This document shows, piece after piece, positions 35,869 through 44,942 of a DNA stretch of 64,000 nucleotides. Positions within the stretch are counted from its first letter, which is position 1, and each line of letters starts with the position of its first letter. Both the position numbers and the translations under genes were made by a program. Below the pieces are notes generated by a model. It had not been told where the DNA came from. It saw nothing but the letters and a program-made list of their open reading frames with translations, and searched no databases. The DNA comes from JAXMAF01 sp046350555 (GTDB taxonomy: Bacteria > Planctomycetota > Phycisphaerae > Phycisphaerales > SM1A02), in the NCBI GenBank assembly GCA_046350555.1, contig JAXMAF010000005.1, positions 1 through 64,000 on the forward strand, read 5' to 3'.

Positions 35869-36630
35869 CTACAGCGTGTCCGCCGTCCCCGTCCGCACCG
35901 GAATCGGCGCGGCAACCGCGCGGCCGAACTCGTCGGACTGGCCGAACTCGTACAGCGTCGGCACGCGCCGTCGCTCGATGATCTGTCGGACGTACACCAC
36001 GTCGAAACCGTTGCCGTCCTCGGCGGCGCGCCGCTCGATCACCGGCTTGCCCGGCAGCTCGCCGACCACCGATCCGGACTCGCGGCCGAGATCGAGGTAG
36101 GCGCGAAGCGCCTCGTCGGGACTGAGGCTCGCCCGGACGATGTCGCCGGATCCGGTGCCGGCGGCACGGCTGCCGTCGGCGCCCGCGGCGTGGCCCAGGC
36201 CGCGATCCAAGCGTGCGCCACGATCCGGGAAGCTGATCGAGTTCGAGACGACCCACGCGCCCGCCAGGCACGCCGCGAGCGCCCAACCGGTCCAGCCGAA
36301 GCGCAGCGCGGAGCGCGGCGACGCGAAGTGCATGGGTCGTGGACCGCGCGCGAACTCGCCGGTCGACTGCATCTCGCGGGTGTTCGCGGTCGGCTCGAAC
36401 GCGACGGCGATTCCGGCGTCACGCACCCGACGTCCGAGCGCGCCGTCGAGCAGGCGCGCCTCGCGCTGATGCACCGCAAGCTCGCGCCAGAGCGTGGGCG
36501 CGCGATCGGCCGCCAGCGTGAACGACTGCCATTCCCCTGGGGCGTCCTCGCCGTCGACGACCCGATTGAGCATCGCATGCTCGGGAAGCTCGGCAGTGGA
36601 AGAACGATCGAAAGCGGGTGAAGCGCACAT
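35869..36630 (-). CDS. Anti-sigma-factor-like single-pass membrane protein
   Basis: A 253-residue protein. An N-terminal cytoplasmic part of about 110 residues (LNRVVDGEDAPGEWQSFTLA, RELAVHQREARLLDGALGRR) precedes one membrane helix (WTGWALAACLAGAWVVSN). An extracytoplasmic tail follows, with FDVVYVRQIIERRRVPTLYE near the end. The architecture and its place 99 bp downstream of an ECF sigma gene fit an anti-sigma factor that holds the sigma at the membrane. There is no zinc-binding HxxxCxxC motif, so the ZAS subtype is not supported. The function is inferred mostly from context. Confidence 0.65.
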   Translation of the reverse strand: MCASPAFDRSSTAELPEHAMLNRVVDGEDAPGEWQSFTLAADRAPTLWRELAVHQREARLLDGALGRRVRDAGIAVAFEPTANTREMQSTGEFARGPRPMHFASPRSALRFGWTGWALAACLAGAWVVSNSISFPDRGARLDRGLGHAAGADGSRAAGTGSGDIVRASLSPDEALRAYLDLGRESGSVVGELPGKPVIERRAAEDGNGFDVVYVRQIIERRRVPTLYEFGQSDEFGRAVAAPIPVRTGTADTL

Positions 36631-36729
36631 GGGATTCTCGAGGTCGTGAACGTGTGTCGGGGTCTTGGGGATTGAATCGGTCTTGGGGACGGAATCTGGG
36701 TGGAGATGGAATCGGTCTTGGGGAACGCC

Positions 36730-37419
36730 TCACGGGGCGGCGCTGGGCGACCTCGCGGAAGCGAGCGAGCGACCGGGCGAATCGAGCGGAACGGGCGCGA
36801 CCAGCGGCGGCGATTGCGCCAGCTCGCGGAGCATGCGCCGCCCTCGCGTGATGCGCGTCTCGACGGTCGTCTCGGGAAGATCCAGAAGCGTCGCGATCTG
36901 GCGGTAGCTCATCTCCTGGAGCGACTTCAGAAGCAATGGCTCGCGGTAGTCCGGCGGAAGCTGCATCGACAGCTCGAGCAGCCGCCTGCCTTCGTCGCCC
37001 TGCCGCGCCGCGCCGCCGTGGCGATCGACCAACGCCGACGAGGCGACGCCATCCTCGTCCTCGTCCGCGTGCGCGTCGTCGAGACCGAGCCGGCGGGCGC
37101 GACGCACGTTGGCGCTGCGCGCCGCCGCGCGGGCAACGTTGATCGAGACGATGCGCAGCCAGCCGCGGAAGCCGCCGTCGTCGCGAAGATCGCCGAGCCG
37201 GGTCATCATCGTGATCGCGACCTCCTGCATGAGGTCCTCCAGGTCCACGTGCGCCGGCTTGTGCGCCAGCAGCACCACCGCGACCCAGCGACGGTGCGCC
37301 TCCCAGAGCGCCGCCAGCGCCGCGCGGTCGCCACCCCGGGCGCGAGCGAGCACGCGCTCCGCGCCGGTCTCGCCGGACGCCATGTCCGTCATGTGCGCCA
37401 AGTCCGTCAAGTCGGTCAT
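36730..37419 (-). CDS. ECF-type RNA polymerase sigma factor
   Basis: A 229-residue sigma-70 family protein. Region 2 is recognisable as DLEDLMQEVAITMMTRLGDL and FRGWLRIVSINVARAAARS. Region 4 reads MQLPPDYREPLLLKSLQEMS, YRQIATLLDLPETTVETRIT and RGRRMLREL, a typical helix-turn-helix. The linker is acidic (DDAHADEDEDGVASS). It directs RNA polymerase to a small regulon, probably including its own operon with the anti-sigma-like and PDZ genes. The start is uncertain: ATG at 37419 or 37392 (after short GTCATGTGCGCC-type repeats) or 37542. Confidence 0.88.
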   Translation of the reverse strand: MTDLTDLAHMTDMASGETGAERVLARARGGDRAALAALWEAHRRWVAVVLLAHKPAHVDLEDLMQEVAITMMTRLGDLRDDGGFRGWLRIVSINVARAAARSANVRRARRLGLDDAHADEDEDGVASSALVDRHGGAARQGDEGRRLLELSMQLPPDYREPLLLKSLQEMSYRQIATLLDLPETTVETRITRGRRMLRELAQSPPLVAPVPLDSPGRSLASARSPSAAP

Positions 37420-37583
37420 CGGCCGCGTCGTCGCGGGAATGCCCGCCACCGGCACCGTGCACGCCGAGGTTGGTGGGTCAACGACTTCCACGAGCGCGGT
37501 CACATCGATCTGGATGCGCAGCGGCGGACGTTCCGTCGCCACCGAACTATCGGCGCTCCGCCGAACCCATTATCTTTCCCCTC

Positions 37584-38186
37584 GTGTCCGACGGATTGTC
37601 GCCTCACGCCTCGTTTCGACGCAACGCGCTCGGTCGCCAGCGGTCGCGCGACTGGGCTGCGCTTCGGGCCGCGCGAACGCGCTGCGGGCTGTTCCTGGCC
37701 ATCACCTCCGTGGCCATCGCCTCCACGCTGGCCGGTTGCGACGCGTTCGGGCCGCGGAGCGGCCGCGGGCCCGGATCGACCTGGCCGTTCCAGCCGGCGA
37801 CCATGCGCATCCATCCGCTCACCCGGTTCGTCGCCAGCGGCGATTCGGGGCCGCCGACGCTGGAGACGCACCTGGAGTTCCGGGACGTCGACGGCGTCGA
37901 TACCCGCGCCATCGGCACGCTGCGTCTGACGCTCGCGGCGCGCGGGCCTCTCGAGCCTTCCCCGCTGACGTGGACGCTCGACCTCGACTCGCTTCCAACC
38001 AACCGTCGGCACTTCGACCAGGTCACGCAGACGTACGTCGTTCCGCTGGCGATCGACTGGCCGCCGCTCGATCCGACCACGACGGTCGTGCTTCGCGTCT
38101 CGCTTGAACGGCAGCAGTCGCCGACCCTCTCGGCCGACGCCACGCTGCCGTGGCCGGAAGCTGCGCCGGCGACCGGCCACCCGTAA
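37584..38186 (+). CDS. Predicted lipoprotein of unknown function
   Basis: About 200 residues from a GTG start. A basic N-terminus leads into a hydrophobic signal and the lipobox TLAGCDAFG, predicting lipid anchoring. The mature part is a beta-sandwich-like domain (MRIHPLTRFVASGDSGPPTL, ETHLEFRDVDGVDTRAIGTL, HFDQVTQTYVVPLAIDWPPL). No enzyme motif. The long pre-signal stretch suggests the true start may be a later codon. Divergent from the sigma operon, so the promoters lie in the short shared gap; two stem-loops follow the gene. Confidence 0.7.
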   Translation: MSDGLSPHASFRRNALGRQRSRDWAALRAARTRCGLFLAITSVAIASTLAGCDAFGPRSGRGPGSTWPFQPATMRIHPLTRFVASGDSGPPTLETHLEFRDVDGVDTRAIGTLRLTLAARGPLEPSPLTWTLDLDSLPTNRRHFDQVTQTYVVPLAIDWPPLDPTTTVVLRVSLERQQSPTLSADATLPWPEAAPATGHP

Positions 38187-38197
38187 GGTGGGCGTCA

Positions 38198-38252
38198 CCC
38201 GCGCCTGTCCGCGCGGGAAAGACACCGCGTTCCGCATGAGCGCGGAACGCGG
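38198..38252. terminator. Two stem-loops after the lipoprotein gene
   Basis: CCCGCGC pairs with GCGCGGG (38198-38217), and CCGCGTTCCGC pairs perfectly with GCGGAACGCGG (38225-38252, 6-base loop). There is no T-run, but two consecutive strong hairpins just past the stop at 38186 suit a terminator or an mRNA 3'-end stabiliser. Confidence 0.6.
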
Positions 38253-38398
38253 CGAGTGGATGCACGTGATTGCCCGGTCGCGAAGGCGCAGGTGGACGGC
38301 GCGCCGAGGGTCATGGCCGGTGATGGAACGCCAATGGGCGTCGTCAAGCCTCGAGGCATGCCGTGTGGTGCGACGTCACGGCGCGCTTCCGAAATCGC

Positions 38399-38794
38399 TC
38401 ACCCGCGATGTACGTGGTCGTCGTTGGCGACGATGACGCGTGCGCACAGCTCGAGCGCGACGCCGAGCCGCCTCGCGATGAACGCGTCGGTGTCGCGCGC
38501 AACCAATCGACGAAGCTCCTCGACCTGGAGCCGGCGCGCAGCACTCTCGGGTCGCGGCCCGTCCTCGCGCAACGACTGGAGTCCGAGGGCCAGTCGACCA
38601 ACCGATTTCGCGACGGCGCCTCGCGACGTGGCGACGCCGAAGGCGGCGCAGCCGTCGGTCCGCGCGGGAGCCGATGCGCGGGACCGACGACAGCGCTGCT
38701 GCGACACGTTGCCCGCATCGAGCGGAAATCGATCGTTCGGCTCGGCCGTCAGGGGATGTTGCCCTGACGCGGTCAGGTCGCACAGGTCGGACAT
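38399..38794 (-). CDS. Hypothetical protein (131 aa)
   Basis: Starts MSDLCDLTASGQHPLTAEPN. A GAGGAG ribosome-binding site six bases before the ATG at 38794 supports the start. The C-terminal half is strongly helical (RRLQVEELRRLVARDTDAFI, ARRLGVALELCARVIVANDD). The longer open frame upstream lacks a site and looks like a shadow. No family recognised, no membrane segment. The region is GC-rich with several overlapping frames, so this is moderate evidence only. Confidence 0.45.
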   Translation of the reverse strand: MSDLCDLTASGQHPLTAEPNDRFPLDAGNVSQQRCRRSRASAPARTDGCAAFGVATSRGAVAKSVGRLALGLQSLREDGPRPESAARRLQVEELRRLVARDTDAFIARRLGVALELCARVIVANDDHVHRG

Positions 38795-39014
38795 GGAAGA
38801 CTCCTCGCCACGGGTCGAAGCGCTTGGGCCGCACCGGAGGCCGATGGCGGACCCGAGGGCGGGACCGGGATCGGAACCTGCGATGCAACCTGACACCGAC
38901 ACGTGAGCAGGAGTAGTATCGACGCGAGGACCAACGATCCTTGAGTCGCAGGCCCGCTTCGCCGCAGTGGCCACAGTGTCGCTCCAAGTGCTTGTTTCAT
39001 GGAGACTTAACGCG

Positions 39015-40376
39015 ATGCAGCGCCGATCGACAAAGAGATTCAAGTTGGCGGCGCTGACGCTCGCGACCATGGTCGGCGCGGCCATGGTCGGATGCGAGAA
39101 TCAGGCCAAGCCGGTGGATCTTCCGCCGCGCCAAGGCACGTCCGGTTCCAGTGGCGGAGCGGGCTCGAAGAACGATCCGGCGGGCGGCGCCAACGGCGCG
39201 CCGAATCCAGGAGCGAGCGGCCGAAGCGGCAGCGGCGCGCGGCGCGAGGCCGCCGCGGGGTCATCGGGTCAGGCGGGCACGTCCGGCGGCTCCTCCGACG
39301 GCAAGGGCGACGGCAACAGCCGCAGCGGCGGCAAGGGCGCCGGAAGAAGCGGCACCCAGCCGGGCGGCGAAGTCGGCAACAAGGGCGGCAACAAGAGCGG
39401 CGCCAAGGGCGATGCCGGCGGCGCGGCCGGCGGCGAGGATCCGAGCGATGGAAGCTGGGGCGGCGCCAAGTCGCGCAGCGCCTACGGGTCGAGTTCCGCC
39501 GCGAACGAGAGCATGCGCAAGGATGGCGCCACCCGCGACGGCAGCGCCGGTGGTTCGCGCGGCGCACGCTCGGGCACGCGTGACGCGACGCCCCGGCCGA
39601 GCGAGCCGCCTCGCGATGGCGGACCGCGCAACGCCGGCGCTCGCCGCGCCGGCGTCGACGGGCTGGGCACGCCGCGCCGGATCGACGGGCCGCACGCCGC
39701 GTGGTCGATCGTGCTGGGAACGTTCACGGGTCCCGATCACACCGAGGCGGCGCGCGACGCCGCAGCCAAGCTGGGCGAGCGCATCCCGGAGTTCGCCGGC
39801 GCCACCGTCCGCAGCACCGCCCAGGGCTCGATGCTCCTCTGGGGCCAGTTCGCCGGACCGGAGGATCCCAGCGCACAGAAGGAGATTCGGCGCATCCAGG
39901 CGTACGAGTACAAGGGCGCCCGTCCGTTCGCGAGCGCGATGATCGTCCGGCCCGATCCGACGCGCAAGCCGCCGACGAGCCCCAACGACCTCCGCAACCT
40001 TCGCGCCCAGTTTCCCCGAGTGGACCCGCTCTACACGCTCCAGGTCGCGGCGTGGGCCGACTTCGACGGCTCGATGTCGCTCGAGGAGATCCGTCGCAGC
40101 GCCGAGGGCTACGCCGCCGAGCTCCGCGCCCGCGGCTTCGAGGCGTGGTTCCATCACGACGACGACCTCAAGATGAGTGTCGTGACCGTGGGCACCTTCG
40201 GCCGCGACGCATACGACCCGCAGAGCACGCTCTTCAGCCCCGAGCTCGAGAAGCTCGTGAAGCAGTTCCCCAAGCACCTGGTGAACGGCACGCCGCTCAT
40301 GCTGCGCGTCGATCCGAAGAATCCCAAGAGCGCGGAGGTGCCGCAGACGTGTCCGCTGGTCGAGGTGCCGCGCTGA
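39015..40376 (+). CDS. Lipoprotein with Gly/Ser-rich linker and SPOR-like C-terminal domains
   Basis: A 453-residue protein with a lipoprotein signal ending MVGAAMVGCEN. A roughly 190-residue low-complexity linker made of Gly, Ser, Lys, Ala and Arg follows. The C-terminal 240 residues contain two SPOR/sporulation-repeat-like alpha-beta units (AAWSIVLGTFTGPDHTEAAR, LYTLQVAAWADFDGSMSLEE, ARGFEAWFHHDDDLKMSVVT). SPOR domains bind denuded peptidoglycan, so a tether crossing the periplasm to the cell wall is a plausible role. GGAGA ten bases upstream marks the ATG at 39015. The stop codon TGA is the first triplet of dispersed element F. Confidence 0.75.
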   Translation: MQRRSTKRFKLAALTLATMVGAAMVGCENQAKPVDLPPRQGTSGSSGGAGSKNDPAGGANGAPNPGASGRSGSGARREAAAGSSGQAGTSGGSSDGKGDGNSRSGGKGAGRSGTQPGGEVGNKGGNKSGAKGDAGGAAGGEDPSDGSWGGAKSRSAYGSSSAANESMRKDGATRDGSAGGSRGARSGTRDATPRPSEPPRDGGPRNAGARRAGVDGLGTPRRIDGPHAAWSIVLGTFTGPDHTEAARDAAAKLGERIPEFAGATVRSTAQGSMLLWGQFAGPEDPSAQKEIRRIQAYEYKGARPFASAMIVRPDPTRKPPTSPNDLRNLRAQFPRVDPLYTLQVAAWADFDGSMSLEEIRRSAEGYAAELRARGFEAWFHHDDDLKMSVVTVGTFGRDAYDPQSTLFSPELEKLVKQFPKHLVNGTPLMLRVDPKNPKSAEVPQTCPLVEVPR

Positions 40377-40482
40377 TACGGATTCCAGGCGACCTCCATG
40401 CGTTCGACCCCTTGTCCGCACTGGCGTCTTGCGGCGAAATCGGGTTTTTGGTGGGGCGCGGGAATCAACTGGGACGCGTATG
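40374..40482 (+). repeat. Dispersed ~107-bp element, copy F
   Basis: TGATACGGATTCCAGGCGAC at the upstream stop codon through ACTGGGACGCGTATG, ending 27 bp before the holB start. The internal GGGTTTTTGGTGGGGC is slightly longer than in other copies. Letter E is reserved for a degenerate fragment near 35.6 kb. Confidence 0.9.
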
Positions 40483-40508
40483 ACGTCGGCGCCGGACCGC
40501 TCCCGCCC

Positions 40509-41732
40509 ATGGCCACGCCCACCACCATCCTCGGCCAGTCGCGGGCCATCGATCGGCTGCGCGAGGCGCTCCGCGCGCGCCACGTGCCGCACGCGTGGAT
40601 CTTCCACGGTCCATTCGGCGTCGGAAAGGCGACCGCGGCCCGGACCTTTGCGCGACTGCTGCTCGATCCGGCGACGACGCCGGAGGCGATCGATCGCTTC
40701 GAACCGCCGCGCGAAGGCGACGAGGCGGCGCTCTTCGACGCCGACCGCCATCCCGACCTTCACGTGATCCGGCGCGAGCTCGCCGCCGCGTCGGCCAATC
40801 GCGAGCTGCGCACGCGCAAGCTGACGAACATCCCGCTCGACCTGCTGCGCGAGTTCATGATCGGCGGGCGCGTCGGCGACGCGCCCCCCGCCGTCGGGCC
40901 GGTCTACCTCACGTCGTCGCGCGGCCATGGCAAGGTCTTCATCGTCGAGGAGGCGGAGCTGCTCGATCCCGTCGGGCAGAACGCGCTCCTCAAGACGCTC
41001 GAGGAGCCGCCACCGCGCACCTGGATCATCCTCGTCACGACCCGCGCCGACGCGCTGCTGCCCACGGTGCGGAGCCGCTGCCAGGTCGCATCGTTCGGAA
41101 TCCTCGACGACGATGCGATGCAAGCGTGGATCGCGCGCTGGCTGGAGGCGAGGGACCGGACGCCCGCCGAGACGGCGTGGCTCCGCCGCTTCGCCGACGG
41201 TTCGCCGGGCGTGGCGACGTTCGCGGCGCGCCACGGCCTCTTTGGCTGGCAATCGACCCTCGCCCCGCTCGCCGCGACGGCGCTCGCGGGCCGACTTCCC
41301 GCGACGATGGTCGACACGATGTCCCGGCTCGTCGACGAGCTCGGCGCGGCGCTGGTGAAGGAGCGCCGCAACGCCCTCGCGGAGGACGCCCCGTCCGGTC
41401 GCGACGACGACGACGCGGACGACGACGGGAATGGCGACGACGCGCCCGAATCGCTCGCCGCCGGCCCGAAGGGCCAGGCGAGCGTCGCCGCGGCGAAGCG
41501 CGACGCCGCGGCGTGGCTGCTGCGCGTGCTCGCGAGCGAGGCCCGCGAGGGGCTGCGCGCGGCGGCCGCCGCCAACGGCAACCCGTCGCCGCACCTGCGC
41601 CAGCTCGACCTGCTCGTCCAGACCGAGCGGCAGCTCGACGACAACGTCAACGTGCGTCACGCATTCGTCGACTTCGTCGCGCTCCTCGCCGCCGGGGCGC
41701 CGGCCACCACGCCCTTCGCGGGAGTCTCGTGA
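40509..41732 (+). CDS. holB: DNA polymerase III delta-prime subunit (clamp-loader AAA+ protein)
   Basis: A 407-residue AAA+ protein of the replicative clamp loader. It begins TPTTILGQSRAIDRLREAL, then has Walker A HGPFGVGKATAART (34-42), the Walker-B-like VFIVEEAELLDPVGQNALLK with TLEEPPPRTWIILVT, and LLPTVRSRCQ (the SRC sensor-1/arginine-finger motif). The usual four-cysteine zinc module is absent, and an acidic Asp-rich insert (RDDDDADDDGNGDDAPES) occurs near residue 300. These depart from E. coli-type HolB but occur in divergent phyla. Its stop overlaps the start of the CYTH gene (TGATG). Confidence 0.88.
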   Translation: MATPTTILGQSRAIDRLREALRARHVPHAWIFHGPFGVGKATAARTFARLLLDPATTPEAIDRFEPPREGDEAALFDADRHPDLHVIRRELAAASANRELRTRKLTNIPLDLLREFMIGGRVGDAPPAVGPVYLTSSRGHGKVFIVEEAELLDPVGQNALLKTLEEPPPRTWIILVTTRADALLPTVRSRCQVASFGILDDDAMQAWIARWLEARDRTPAETAWLRRFADGSPGVATFAARHGLFGWQSTLAPLAATALAGRLPATMVDTMSRLVDELGAALVKERRNALAEDAPSGRDDDDADDDGNGDDAPESLAAGPKGQASVAAAKRDAAAWLLRVLASEAREGLRAAAAANGNPSPHLRQLDLLVQTERQLDDNVNVRHAFVDFVALLAAGAPATTPFAGVS

Positions 41733-42367
41733 TGGGCGCCGCGCCAGACGACAACGCTCGCGGCCATCCGGCTCGCGACGCGGGCGAACGCGGCGACGCC
41801 GAGCGCGACGCCGACACGGACGCGGCCCCGCTGGAGATCGAGCGCAGCTACCTGCTGCGCGCCATGCCGCCGCTGCCAACGGACGAGACGGGCGCCATCG
41901 ATGGCACGGTCGTCGAGGTCCTTCGCATCGCCCAGGGCTACCTGCCCGACGACGCCAAGTCGACGCTTGGCGTCGAAGGACGCCTGCGCCGCCTCGAGCA
42001 CGTCGACGGCCGCGTCGAGCTGCGCCATACGGTCAAGACGGGCTTCGGCCTGGTGCGCACCGAGGTCGAGCGTTCCATCGACGCGGCCGAATTCAACCGC
42101 CTCTGGCCACACACCGCCGGACGACGCCTCACCAAGACGCGTCACCGCATCCGCGCCGGCGACTTCGCATGGGAGATCGACCGGTTCCACGAGGTGGACC
42201 TGGTCCTCGCCGAGGTGGAGCTTCCCTCGGCGACGACGGTCGCGCCGATCCCGTCGTGGCTGGCGCCGCTCGTCGTTCGCGAGGTCACCGACGAACCCGA
42301 GTACCGCAACTCGCAGATTGCGCTGCGGGTGTGGGACGCCGCGCGGCGATCGAACGCGAGCGGGTAG
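41732..42367 (+). CDS. CYTH-domain (triphosphate tunnel) protein
   Basis: A 211-residue protein. After a charged leader it has EIERSYLLRAMPPLPTDETG, EVLRIAQGYLPDDAKSTLGV, EGRLRRLEHVDGRVELRHTV, KTGFGLVRTEVERSIDAAEF, RLTKTRHRIRAGDFAWEIDR and DLVLAEVELPSATTVAPIPS. These are the alternating charged beta-strands of a CYTH tunnel fold, which binds triphosphates or nucleotides with divalent metal. The opening ExExK motif reads EIERS, so its lysine is replaced, while the other tunnel residues are mostly kept. Start overlaps the holB stop, indicating translational coupling. Confidence 0.85.
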   Translation: MGAAPDDNARGHPARDAGERGDAERDADTDAAPLEIERSYLLRAMPPLPTDETGAIDGTVVEVLRIAQGYLPDDAKSTLGVEGRLRRLEHVDGRVELRHTVKTGFGLVRTEVERSIDAAEFNRLWPHTAGRRLTKTRHRIRAGDFAWEIDRFHEVDLVLAEVELPSATTVAPIPSWLAPLVVREVTDEPEYRNSQIALRVWDAARRSNASG

Positions 42368-42537
42368 GGCGATCGCGGCCGGGCTGTTGCTACACTCTCG
42401 CCCGATTCAACACCGTCGTCGGAGCTTGCGCGACGTGCCCCGTTCCGACGTCCGAACGTGCCCCTCGAACTCGACCGCTCCTCGACGGATTTCGTTCACG
42501 CCTCCCTGGTCCCCCGCCCCGTCACGTCCGACCTTCC

Positions 42538-43047
42538 ATGGCCACCACCTTCCGCTGCCGCATCGTCACGCCGTCCGAGTCGGTCCTCGACCACGAGGTC
42601 AAGTACGTCTCGTTCCCCGCGTGGGACGGACAGCAGGGCGTGATGCCAGGCCAGTCGCCCTTCCTCGCCCGCATCGGCGTCGGATCGATGCGCGTCGAGT
42701 TCGCGCAAGGCGCGTCGCGCTGGTACCTCATCGACGGAGGGTTCGCCCAGATGCAAGGCCACCTTCCGGCCGGGGAGTCGAACGCGTCGCCGGGTGGCGA
42801 CCAGGTCGGCTCCGCCGGCGGCACGCTCACGATCCTGGCCGATCGCGCCATCACCGCCGAGTCGCTCGTCCTCTCGGATGCCGAGCGGGAATTGGCCGAG
42901 ATCTCCGCGGCGGGCGCGGCGCGCGGCGCAACCGGTGGCGCCAAGCCAGCCGCCGCGGTTCCCGAGGGTGAAGCGCTCGCCCGGCGTCAGCAGTTCGCGC
43001 GGGAGAAGGTCGCGCTGGCGAGGTCGACGTCGAGTCGCGGAATCTGA
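42538..43047 (+). CDS. atpC: F1Fo-ATP synthase epsilon subunit (isolated)
   Basis: A 169-residue protein starting MATTFRCRIVTPSESVLDHE, with KYVSFPAWDGQQGVMPGQSP, FLARIGVGSMRVEFAQGASR, WYLIDGGFAQMQ and TLTILADRAITAESLV. This is the N-terminal beta-sandwich of AtpC. About 18 extra Gly/Ser residues (PAGESNASPGGDQVGSAG) interrupt the last strands, and the C-terminal helical part has an Ala-rich insert. The subunit couples rotation and inhibits ATP hydrolysis. It normally follows atpD, but no other ATP synthase gene is in the window, so the operon is split or this is a second copy. Confidence 0.88.
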   Translation: MATTFRCRIVTPSESVLDHEVKYVSFPAWDGQQGVMPGQSPFLARIGVGSMRVEFAQGASRWYLIDGGFAQMQGHLPAGESNASPGGDQVGSAGGTLTILADRAITAESLVLSDAERELAEISAAGAARGATGGAKPAAAVPEGEALARRQQFAREKVALARSTSSRGI

Positions 43048-43055
43048 CCTCGCGA

Positions 43056-44942
43056 TCATCCCCACGCGCCGAGCAGCGCGCCGAGATCCGCGCCGTCGAC
43101 CACGCCGTCGTGGTTGAGATCGGCGGGGCAACCCGGGCACGCGCCCCACGAACCAAGCATCTGGCCGAGATCGGCGCCGTTGACGACGCCATCGTGGTTG
43201 AGGTCCGCGGGGTTGCCGACGGGCGCGACGTTGACCGTCACAAGCGCGCCGATGACCGACGATGCGGCGCCGGGCAGGTCCTCGTCCGAGCAGGTGATCG
43301 TGAGCGCGACGGCGTACACCCCCGTGGCGCCGGTCGTGTCGAAGCCGACCTGCACGATTCCCGGCGCGCCGCCGATGCCGCCTGGAAGCGGTGGCTGGAG
43401 CGCGAAGCGCGGTTCGAATCCCGCGACGGCATCGACGTCCAGCAGGGCCTGGTTCTCGTCGAAGAACGCGTTGTAGACCGGGATGTCCAGCGTCTGCACG
43501 CCGGTGTCGGCCGCGATGTCGAAGGTGAGCTCGGCGACGTCGACATCGTCGTCGGCGACCAGCGACGCGTTGGCGTGGCGAAGCACGAGGCCGGAGGTGA
43601 AGAGCAGGTACTGCGGATATTGGGTCGCCTCGCTGCTTGCGGTGACGATCGCATAGCCCTCGGCGAAGCCGACGACGCCGGTGTCGAGCGGCACGGCGAC
43701 CGTGTCGAGATCGGGCGCCGCGCCCACCGAGCCGGCGAAGCTGCCCGAAAGCGCGTTGCCCCCGGCGACGGTGTAGTCGAGCGCGTCGACGCCATCGGGC
43801 GTGACGACCACGGCGATGTTGGCGATGTACACGGGAACGCCGAAGCTCGCGCCCTGCAAGACGCGCCCGAAGTCCTCGACGATCGCGGCGCCCATGACCG
43901 CGGGCACGCGGTAGTCGGCGAGGACGGGAAGGTGGTCCGAGGCGTCGAAGAGATCGTCGGCCAGCGCGTTGGAACGGGCGATGTCGCCGGGGTAGTAGGT
44001 GTTGTTGCCGAGGTTGATGGCGTTGTTGAAATGCTGCCCGTCGTTGCCCAGCGCGCGATACGTGCCCGGCATCAGCGAGAGCCCGTTGCCGTCGTTGAGC
44101 TCGGTCGAGCCGAGCTGGAAGTCGAAGCGGTCGTCCATGCCGCCGCCGGTGAGGCCGTCGGCGGAGATGTCGCGCGGCGACTGCGTCTGCTTGATCGCGT
44201 TCGCGCCGCCCGCCCAGCTTCCCGTTCCCAGTGGATCGACGGCCTGCCCCGCGCCGGGGAGGAGGAACTCCGTGTACGTCGCCTCGCTGTTGGCGGCGAT
44301 GTTGAAGTCGCCGCAGAAGATCACGTGCGCTCCCGCGGGGAGCAGGTCGGCGTTGTCGCGGAGAAGCTGCGCGCCGGAGAGCCGTTCGGCCGCGTCGCTC
44401 GGCGTGCTGCCGGCCTTCAGGTGCGCGCCGTAGATCCAGACGCTCGCCAGCGGCGAGTCGTAGCCGACGAGCTTCAGGTGCCAGCGGTCGGCCTTGCGCC
44501 CGGCGCCGGTCGCGAGATCGAGATGGTCGGCGACGACCTCGCTGAGCACGCCGCTGCGATAGAGCAGCATCTCGGCGCCGCTCGCGGCGTCCTCGCCCGC
44601 GCTCGTCGTGTACGTCGCCGTGATATAGGTCGCGCCGGGGATGGCGCTGGCCACCAGCGCCTCGATGATCGGTCGATCGACCGCGCGCACCTCGTCGAGG
44701 GCGATGATCGCGGGCGCGGTCGCGAATCCCGGCTTGTCGTCGGCGGCGAAGGCCGAGAAGACATCCTGGAGCGCGAGCGAATCGCCGAGGAGGTGGGCGA
44801 CGTTGTAGTTGGCGATCCGAAGCTGCGCCGACGCGGCGCTTGCAGCCGCCAACGCGATGATGGCGGCCATCACGGCTGGTACGGCTTGGACGGTTGTGAC
44901 GGCCGGGACGGTCGGGACGACGGCGGCGTGCGGACGGGGCAT
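43056..44942 (-). CDS. Secreted endonuclease/exonuclease/phosphatase-fold protein with dockerin-like repeats
   Basis: A 628-residue exported protein. The signal includes TVQAVPAVMAAIIALAAASA. The EEP (DNase I-like) domain shows RIANYNVAHLLG, ALDEVRAVDRPIIEALV, SVWIYGAHLKAGSTPSDAAE, AHVIFCGDFNIAANSEATYT and a final ASDHLPVLADYRVP, the expected order of catalytic Asn, Glu, His, Asp, Asn and His. An immunoglobulin-like section follows (PVYIANIAVVVTPDGVDALD), and the C-terminus is a dockerin-like pair (DLNHDGVVNGADLGQMLGSW and DLNHDGVVDGADLGALLGAW). It probably cleaves extracellular DNA or phosphate esters. ATG at 44942 chosen; a much longer open frame upstream has no support. Confidence 0.87.
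   Translation of the reverse strand: MPRPHAAVVPTVPAVTTVQAVPAVMAAIIALAAASAASAQLRIANYNVAHLLGDSLALQDVFSAFAADDKPGFATAPAIIALDEVRAVDRPIIEALVASAIPGATYITATYTTSAGEDAASGAEMLLYRSGVLSEVVADHLDLATGAGRKADRWHLKLVGYDSPLASVWIYGAHLKAGSTPSDAAERLSGAQLLRDNADLLPAGAHVIFCGDFNIAANSEATYTEFLLPGAGQAVDPLGTGSWAGGANAIKQTQSPRDISADGLTGGGMDDRFDFQLGSTELNDGNGLSLMPGTYRALGNDGQHFNNAINLGNNTYYPGDIARSNALADDLFDASDHLPVLADYRVPAVMGAAIVEDFGRVLQGASFGVPVYIANIAVVVTPDGVDALDYTVAGGNALSGSFAGSVGAAPDLDTVAVPLDTGVVGFAEGYAIVTASSEATQYPQYLLFTSGLVLRHANASLVADDDVDVAELTFDIAADTGVQTLDIPVYNAFFDENQALLDVDAVAGFEPRFALQPPLPGGIGGAPGIVQVGFDTTGATGVYAVALTITCSDEDLPGAASSVIGALVTVNVAPVGNPADLNHDGVVNGADLGQMLGSWGACPGCPADLNHDGVVDGADLGALLGAWG

Noticed and set aside
43405..43430. 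GGTTCGAATCCC, resembling a tRNA T-loop
   Set aside because: It lies inside the nuclease-like dockerin gene (AGFEPRF), and no acceptor or anticodon stem can be folded around it.
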